Origin: Ursus arctos
Lineage: Eukaryota; Chordata; Mammalia; Carnivora; Ursidae
DNA: 64,000 bases
Assembly: GCF_023065955.2 (NCBI RefSeq)
Contig: NW_026622786.1
Coordinates: 47,602,938-47,666,937, forward strand
Direction: 5' to 3'
The position numbers and the translations under genes are program-made. Shown piece after piece: positions 57,657 to 64,000 of this stretch; the stretch's first letter is position 1; each line of letters begins with the position of its first letter. Below the pieces are notes generated by a model. It made no database searches, was not told where the DNA came from, and was given only the letters and a program-made list of their open reading frames with translations.

Positions 57657-58779
57657 AACAAAACAATTACAACAACCTTTTCTTTACTGTCCTGAAAGTA
57701 GTTCTTCATTCCTCTTTTCGGTGGGATGAGGAGGCAATAATGTTTGTTTAGAAAGCTTATTATTGTGCAGAATAATTTTTCAATACCACACACATACACA
57801 AATGCTAGGATTCATCACATGTGAAGTATCATTATAATCTGATAAAAATGCTTCACAATGCAGAAATATTCTAGGAGTTTGGATAGAAGTACAGATATAT
57901 TTTTCACAAGAAGCAGTTCTAAGTACCTCTGCGTAAGATCATTAATTCTTGGTGCAAAATTTAAGCATAACCTCAGATAACAGAACACCTGTTATTTTGT
58001 CATTTGAACACACCATCCTCAGCAATCTTTGACTAAGGCCTCATAAAGAATATTTATGCAACCTCAAATCTACCCAAACTGTTTACATAGACATAGATTG
58101 AACAAATTGCTATTTTAACTGTCAGTGAGCATTGTAATTCGGTAGGTAGCTGGTCTGAACCATGGATTGGCAGCTGTTGCTAATAGCAATAGATATAAGA
58201 ACCATGTCCATCAGGGCGTGCAGACCCTCTGAGAAAGTCTTTCCAGATAAAAAATATTACTAATATTAAGAATTCTAAGAAGCCTCGGAAAGTCAGTGTT
58301 GCTTTAAGAAGTACATGTGCAATGTAGATGTCCTTCTTTCGACTTTCATACATCTTCCTGACCTGGAGCTCTCCCCTTGCCCGAAATTTACCATGCGCAA
58401 TAAGGATACTTCAAACAAATCTTCTAGACCTGTCTTAGACAAACACAAGTTCAGGCACTTAATTTCCATGGAGCAGTTAATTAATGATAAATTATAGTTA
58501 ATTAATGATATTTTTTTTCTTCCTAAGGCATTCAAGCTCAATATGACCAGTCCCTCTCCCAGATTTTCCCAAATAGAGAACATAAAACGCACAGATGACC
58601 ATAACTTCATAAATGGACAAAGTGGATAGGAAGTTTGTAATCATTCTCATAAGAAATTTAGCACAAGAGCACTTTAATTTCTTGACTCACTGGTATGTTA
58701 GCTTTTTTTTATTAACATGGATTTATGTGACCATTGCTTTATATGGGTAAGACTTCATCCAGCAGTTTTATCATCATTT
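57657..58779. other. Unassigned AT-rich sequence
   Basis: No gene or repeat family. The 15-base AGTTAATTAATGATA occurs twice, at 58475-58489 and 58496-58510. The minus-strand frame 58293-58610 (105 codons) has no motif. Confidence 0.5.
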
Positions 58780-59045
58780 TTTGGATAACAGCTTTATTGA
58801 GATATAATTCACATACCATACAGTTTACCCATTGAAAGTGTAAAATTTAATGGTTTTGAGTATATTCATGGAGTTGTGCAACCATCAACTCAATCAATTT
58901 TAGAACATTTTTATCATCTATAAAAGAAACCCCATACCCTCTACCTGTCATCCCCCAAACCTCCCATCCCTCTCAGCCCTAAGCAACCACTAATCTTTCT
59001 GTATCTCTCTATATGCCTATTCTGGAAATTTCTTATAAATGGAAT
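58780..59045. mobile_element. L1M-type LINE non-coding fragment
   Basis: CAGCTTTATTGAGATATAAT, TCACATACCATACAGTTTACC, TGAGTATATTCATGGAGTTG, TGCAACCATCAACTC, AAGCAACCACTAATCTTTCTG, CCTATTCTGGAAATTTC, ATAAATGGAATCATA. This is a very common old L1 non-coding segment in mammals. Orientation not assigned. Confidence 0.75.
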
Positions 59046-59589
59046 CATAAGTTTTTATAATTATTTTTGCTGGTTAATTGTATGCAGGTAAATATATGTC
59101 ATATTCTAAAACATTATTTTGTTTTTCTGAGCCATATATTTACAATGTCATGTACCTACAGTTTGGTAGTACTACAATTACAGCTTGGTTAAAGCTCTGT
59201 AAATGAACATATAGTTAAGAATATATCAAATACACTTTGACCAGCCATTGAAATAGGACTTATTTTTTACTTATTGGCTCATTACGGATTCAACAACCTC
59301 AATATGACTATAGTTTTTAAAAAACAGATTTTATTTAATAACACATTATTTTAGTAAAGCACATTTCTCATATTTTCTCTTTGCTTATGAAGTTGTTTTA
59401 GAATACAGAGAACTTCCATGTTTATTACCAGTAACAACAAACAATTATGTTTGTAGAGAAAGACAATCTCTCTGTCTCACATGCACACTGGGCTCCAGGA
59501 GTCATACTTCTTTATTGCCCGGGGAAGTTGTTAGGCAGTGATTGGTGTCCACTTTGAAGATTCCTTGAAAGCAACAGCGAAAACATATG
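59046..59589. other. Unassigned AT-rich sequence
   Basis: Nothing recognised. Confidence 0.5.
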
Positions 59590-60510
59590 TTCCATTTGGA
59601 CTACTGCTGTGGACTCCTAATTTATCTCCACAGCCTCCCACACTGCCTCATCTTAATCTACTCTGTACCACAAATGGCCCCTGTGATATATTTAAAACTG
59701 GTTACTTCTCTGCTCAAAGCCATCCAATAGCTTCCTGTCTCACTAAAAATAAAATCCAAAGTCTCCACGGTGGCCTGTATGATATCGTCCCCAGTTCTAT
59801 AGCCTCATCTCTTACAGTCCCTCTCTCACGGGACTCTCCCACCGGACGCCAGCCATGCTGATTTTATTGCTGTTTTTCAACATACCAGGTGTGCTCCTGC
59901 CTTGGGACCTCAGTGCTAACTGGTTCCTCTGCTTAATACAATTTTCCCTCAGATTTTTGTATGGATCATTTTGTTACTTTATTCAAATCTCTAGACAAAA
60001 GTCTCCAAATTCTTTTTTTTCTCTTTTTTTTTTTGAGAGAGAGAGATTGAGAGTGAGTGAGAGAGTGCAAGCCAGGCAGGGGGTGCAGAGAGAGAAAGAG
60101 AGAGAGAGAGAATCCCAAGCAGGCTCCATGCTCAGCACGGGGCTGGACACAGGTCTCAATCCCAGGACCGTGAGATCACGACCTGAGCTGAAACAGAATC
60201 AGATATTTAACCCGCTGAGCCACCCAGGTGCCCTAAAAGTCTCCAAATCCTTAACCGTACATAAAAGAGCACCCTACTCTTCCATCACTTTCTATTCCCT
60301 TATCCTATTTTATCTTCTTGACACTTATGACCACCTGATGGTCAGTTGATGGTTTATTTTTTCCTCCATTTCCCTGCCCTAATAATGTAAGTTCCCTGAC
60401 AGCAAGAAACTTGTTCGTTCACCGTTGTTTCCCTAGATCCTGCATAGCACTTGTATGATAGTGGGTATTTAATAAATGTCTGTTGAGTGAATGGGTGAAT
60501 GAGTGAAAGA
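59590..60510 (+). mobile_element. L2 LINE 3' region, interrupted by a SINE
   Basis: Before the SINE: CTTCTCTGCTCAAAGCCATCC, AATAGCTTCCTGTCTCAC, GTGCTCCTGCCTTGGGACC. After it: ACACTTATGACCACCTGATGG, AATAATGTAAGTTCCCTGACAG, CTTGTTCGTTCACCG, TTTAATAAATGTCTGTTGAG, TGAATGGGTGAATGAGTG. The frame 59855-60349 (164 codons) joins L2 and SINE and is not a gene. Confidence 0.85.
60015..60234 (-). mobile_element. SINEC, old copy inserted in L2
   Basis: Reverse copy with a long GA-rich middle, GTGAGATCACGACCTGAGC and head GCCACCCAGGTGCCCT. Target duplication AAAAGTCTCCAAATTCTT (59997-60014) and AAAAGTCTCCAAATCCTT (60235-60252), one change in 18. Confidence 0.96.
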
Positions 60511-62954
60511 AAAGAAATATTGATCCTCTTCCCTTCAGATAAAATACCTCCAAAATAGAAGTGTGGAATTTCTATAGACTGTTTTATTTTTTCCAAGTAC
60601 AATTCAAAATGATTAACTCTGTTTTTAGGGATACAAATTAGCCTTTAGCCCTAACATTATTTCTGACATCGTATAATATGAGTAGAATCCTAGATGGATT
60701 CAGTTAGGTAAAAAGAATGCCTGATTTGACTTTGACCTAAAAACGACTTTGAAAGACTCAAAAGATAAGGGAGTTTTTCTATTCAGACAAGCTAACTATA
60801 AACCTGGTTTTAGAGCTGACATTTTATAGTCACTAGGTGAAATATTAGAAGAAATGAAGAAGCTTGATCACCAACGTTGTGCCATCAGGTTCCGCATAGA
60901 CCCTCTTTCATCTCTTCTCTTTCCATCAGTGCATGTTTTACTGGAAAAGTTGGAAACTTATAACCATTTTTTACTTAATCCAAACTGCACTTTTTGTGTA
61001 TTTTAACATTAAATAGGCTGAATTCATGATTTATGGCTGCATCATATTTTCATATGCATTTTTATTTGCTTTCAAATCAGTATTTGTGGGTTTTGAATAC
61101 AGCTAAACAATGTCAGGGAATATGTATTTATTGCCAGATCACAAAAAAATAATCGCGCCTATTTTTATTCTTATATGGAGAGTCAAAGCTATAAAAAAAA
61201 CTATAAGACACACCATTTCTGAAAATTCCGTAAAATGTGTAAATTACACACTTTGTGTATTACCAAGCTACAATTTGGATGTTTTATAAGTAACTCTGTG
61301 CTGTAAGTACTTTGGCACATCTGGATAATCTAAACGTTGTAGAGTGAAAAAACAGTATGACTGCTTTAACTACAAGAAATTCAATTCCATTTTTAAGAAT
61401 CTAAAACATGAAATTTAATTCTAAATAAACACGAAAAAGAAGGCACATTATATTTCCCAGTCACGTAGTTGATCCCTAAGACAAAAGAACAGAGAGAGCT
61501 ACAGAGGAAGGGTATCTTAGGGCAAAACCCAGGAGAAGGAGCCAGGTCAGAAAAGGAGCTAAGGTCCAAATGAGACAAAAGAGCCAGAAGCAATGAGGAA
61601 ACATGCCTTCAAACCTGGAATCAGAAGCTGCAATGGCCAAAGTTTGCCAGAGATGCCAAAGAAACGGAAGTTTAGAGATGAGTTGCCCAAGCAGTTTGGA
61701 AGGACATTGTCTTCTTCAGGTACGGTGGTGGGAGGCCATGAACAGGGGGACTTGGCATTTGTGGAACATTCACTTGCGCATTTGCTTTACCTGTCCTACC
61801 AGGTAATTAATTAGCACCCTGGGAAAGGAGACCAGGCTGGCAAAGAGCCTCGAACATATAGTAGGCACTCAACGCACATTGTAGAATAAGAAGTATAAGC
61901 TACCCTTCTCCCTACCCCCAACCGCCAGGGAATGCTTCATAAATTAAGCAAGGGTAACCCACAGGTATATTTTCACTTTAAAACAAAAAACATCTCTAAG
62001 TTATTTCTCTTACAGAATCACTTCAGACTGAAAGCAAACACAAAGTTTCCATATGAAGAATATTTGGGGAAAGTTTTAAGTATTTCAAAACAGTGGTTTT
62101 TAAAATGGAAGAGCCTTCTCAACCATACCATAGTATGTCATCCCTACCACGATGTTATAATTGCCGCCATTTGTTTGGCTGCAGAATAATGAGGTATGGA
62201 TGGGTCTAGAACTGACTAGAGAGCTCCCGGAGCGAGAACAAAATGGTATGCACTGTATAGTAGACCTAACAGATGGGAAAAATCTCCAATGGCTGGCTCT
62301 CTGGACAGAATGCCTCAGAGGCCACCGGCTCCGGGTGATTTGGCTCAGGCTATTAACAAAAAAGAATTTTTTCTTTGACAGTCTTTCATCAATAAGGATT
62401 TTATTGTGCAATCCACTGGGCATTTGAATTAAAAATGAAATACAATGTAGGATTTTCTTAATCTTTTGGACCTTTTTTTGGCTTTAATTTTACCTTAAAA
62501 ATAAGAAAAACTGCTATGGTGTGTAACAATGTTTATTACTGACTTGTAAAAAAATTCATTTAAATACTGAGTGGTATTTTGTTCCTTCTTTAGAAATAGA
62601 TTTTTCACTGAATCTAAGTTCATTGAAAATAACATGGCCATGTTTGCCAGTATCAGCTGTCTAGTCAATGTGGTTTATGAAAAAAATTCTAAAATTACCC
62701 AAATGTTATGCCTTAATTATAAAACTAAAACTTATGTGTTGATCGTGCCAAGGTTTCTCCTTACTTCACACAGGCTTGTTTGTGAAAGGGAAATCTTAAA
62801 AAAAAAAGTCTTTATCACTTACAGGCGCTAAAGATTTTTAAGTAAGCTTTTCCTTTGTTTCTTATTAGAGAAACTCCTGATGTTTTGTTTGTTTTTAATG
62901 GCCAATCTTCTAAAATTTTTTAACCTTTGTAATTTCTGCTTATCTCTGAAGGGC
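60511..62954. other. Unassigned sequence
   Basis: No gene found. Bases 61842-61888 (AAGAGCCTCGAACATATAG, TAGGCACTCAACGCAC) are a short L2-like end. Frames 62161-62427 (+, 88 codons) and 62100-62423 (-, 107 codons) overlap on opposite strands in a patch that I cannot match to a repeat. Confidence 0.45.
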
Positions 62955-63165
62955 CCGATAGTAAAGTGGTTTAGAGCAAAGATCTTTAAACTACAGAGAC
63001 TGGATTAAAGCAGATCTCTAACCCTGACATGTATCAGTTTTTCCCCCTATATAAAATGGGGAAAATAATATAGACTATTATGAGGAGTAAATAAATTTAT
63101 ATATACAATGTTTTTAGAATAATACTTAAAAGTAATAGGTCTAGATAATAATCAGCTATTCTTCT
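62955..63165 (+). mobile_element. MIR SINE, nearly full length
   Basis: GATAGTAAAGTGGTTTAGAGC, then CCCTATATAAAATGGGG, ATGAGGAGTAAATAAATTTAT and ATAATACTTAAAAGTAATAGG follow MIR from head to tail. Confidence 0.8.
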
Positions 63166-64000
63166 TAATATTTTGTTCTAAGTCCCAAGGTCCCCAAACA
63201 TACAAATTATTCCTTCTCCTCTAACTCTGTCGTTCGCTGGTAGCACATAGACATGATGTCCCCAGCATTTGAAATTATCAGGGCTTGTACTCAGTGCCTT
63301 AACACTAGAGCAGCAATATAGGTATTTAATTAAGACAAGTCTTTTATTTTTGGGATGTTTTGGTTTGAACATTGTTACTACACGTGTGCACTTTAGGATG
63401 GGACCTAACACAGACTGCCGCAACAGCAAGCATGAAAACTTGCCCCCCATTGGCTAAACATGCACCTTGCTCAAGGTCACCTTGGCGGAAGGGCCAGCAC
63501 CAGGAGCTTGAAAATACAAGAGGGTACTTGGGGTCCCTTGGAGCATTATCCTGCAAACGTGTATGTGGGGCTGCCCTCCTCCCCACCCATAATGAAAATT
63601 CTCAGTCTCCTTTTGCCCTTTCAATAAGTGTCTAGATGATTTTCTGAGCCGTTGGTATGTATGAGGAGTGTCTGTGTGTGTGTGTTGTCAGTCTCTCTGT
63701 GTGTTCTTACACATGGCTGCATGGTTCCCTTTGAGCACATCTTTCATTATTCATCCTACCATCTTTGTTGGCCATTTTGTTTGTACAGCTCCTAGCACAT
63801 CCAAGTGCAGCATTCTCGGTCTTTCTTTACTCTCTTCGTGTCATTGTCTGAGTTTATTACTTAATGTTCTAGAATGTTCGAATTCAGATGGAGTGTTGAC
63901 TTATTTTATAGTTAATACAATTCCTTAATATAAAACCAAAATTTATATTTTATTGCTTACTGAAGTTATTGATAGATCTTATTTTCTCAACATTTAACTC
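63166..64000. other. Unassigned sequence at the window end
   Basis: Bases 63370-63600 are less AT-rich (TTGCCCCCCATTGGCTAAAC, TCAAGGTCACCTTGGCGG) and carry frames of 80-87 codons on both strands, with no motif. A short GTGTGTGTGTG tract is at 63673-63683. No gene or family recognised. Confidence 0.45.

Noticed and set aside
59855..60349. 164-codon plus-strand ORF
   Set aside because: It begins in L2, reads through a GA-rich SINE (Arg/Glu-rich stretch) and ends in L2.
1..64000. CRISPR array, operons, prophage or other prokaryotic systems
   Set aside because: The repeats present are SINEs, LINEs and microsatellites; spacing and flanks do not fit spacers, and there is no gene-dense coding.

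Overview
The window is ordinary mammalian intergenic or intronic DNA, and I see no convincing protein-coding gene in it. The host is a caniform carnivore, most likely a bear (Ursidae, giant panda or Ursus type). The evidence is at least fifteen tRNA-Lys-derived carnivore SINEs (SINEC, heads of the form GGCACCTGGGTGGCTCAGT, CT-rich middle, AATAAA-rich tail). Three of them (5960-6158, 20334-20525, 35207-35406) have the body variant I associate with the SINEC1_AMe type of bears and panda (GCGTGATCCCGGCG, CTCCGCTGGGAGCC, CTCTCGCTGGCTG). The base composition is AT-rich and CpG-poor. There are no bacterial features such as operons or ribosome binding sites.

Layout. 0-12 kb: an L2 3' end running into a TAGA microsatellite, three SINEs, an LTR-like element and scattered MIRs. 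12-22.5 kb: five SINEs, an L2 split by one of them, a cluster of three MIRs, an L1 3' tail and a second copy of the 4.5-kb LTR-like element. 22.5-27.6 kb: old L1-like sequence, one SINE, a hAT remnant and an AC repeat. 27.6-30.5 kb: a repeat-poor block. 30.5-42.7 kb: L2 and MIR fragments, a hAT-like element, one young SINE, a repeat-poor block with an octamer motif at 36.8 kb, a near full-length MER2/Tigger-like transposon (39404-39874) and a CpG-dense patch at 41.7 kb. 42.7-52 kb: an unexplained stretch with medium ORFs (43.8-44.5 kb), L2 and MIR pieces, an L1 ORF2/3' end and a second repeat-poor block (50.3-51.9 kb). 52-64 kb: a second copy of the hAT-like element in the opposite orientation, SINEs, MER5A, an unexplained minus-strand ORF (57252-57656), an L1M fragment and an L2 split by a SINE.

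No genes here act together. Nearly all long open frames lie in repeats: 5822-6361, 6484-6963, 20355-20816 and 59855-60349 cross SINEs, 38112-38549 and 30423-30800 lie in L2, and 173-442 reads the TAGA repeat. I found no undescribed biological system. The best leads are the repeat-poor AT-rich blocks (candidate distal enhancers), the CpG-dense patch and two ORF-bearing stretches that I cannot assign. Repeat names come from memory of consensus sequences, without a search, so family names are less certain than the fact that the sequence is repetitive.
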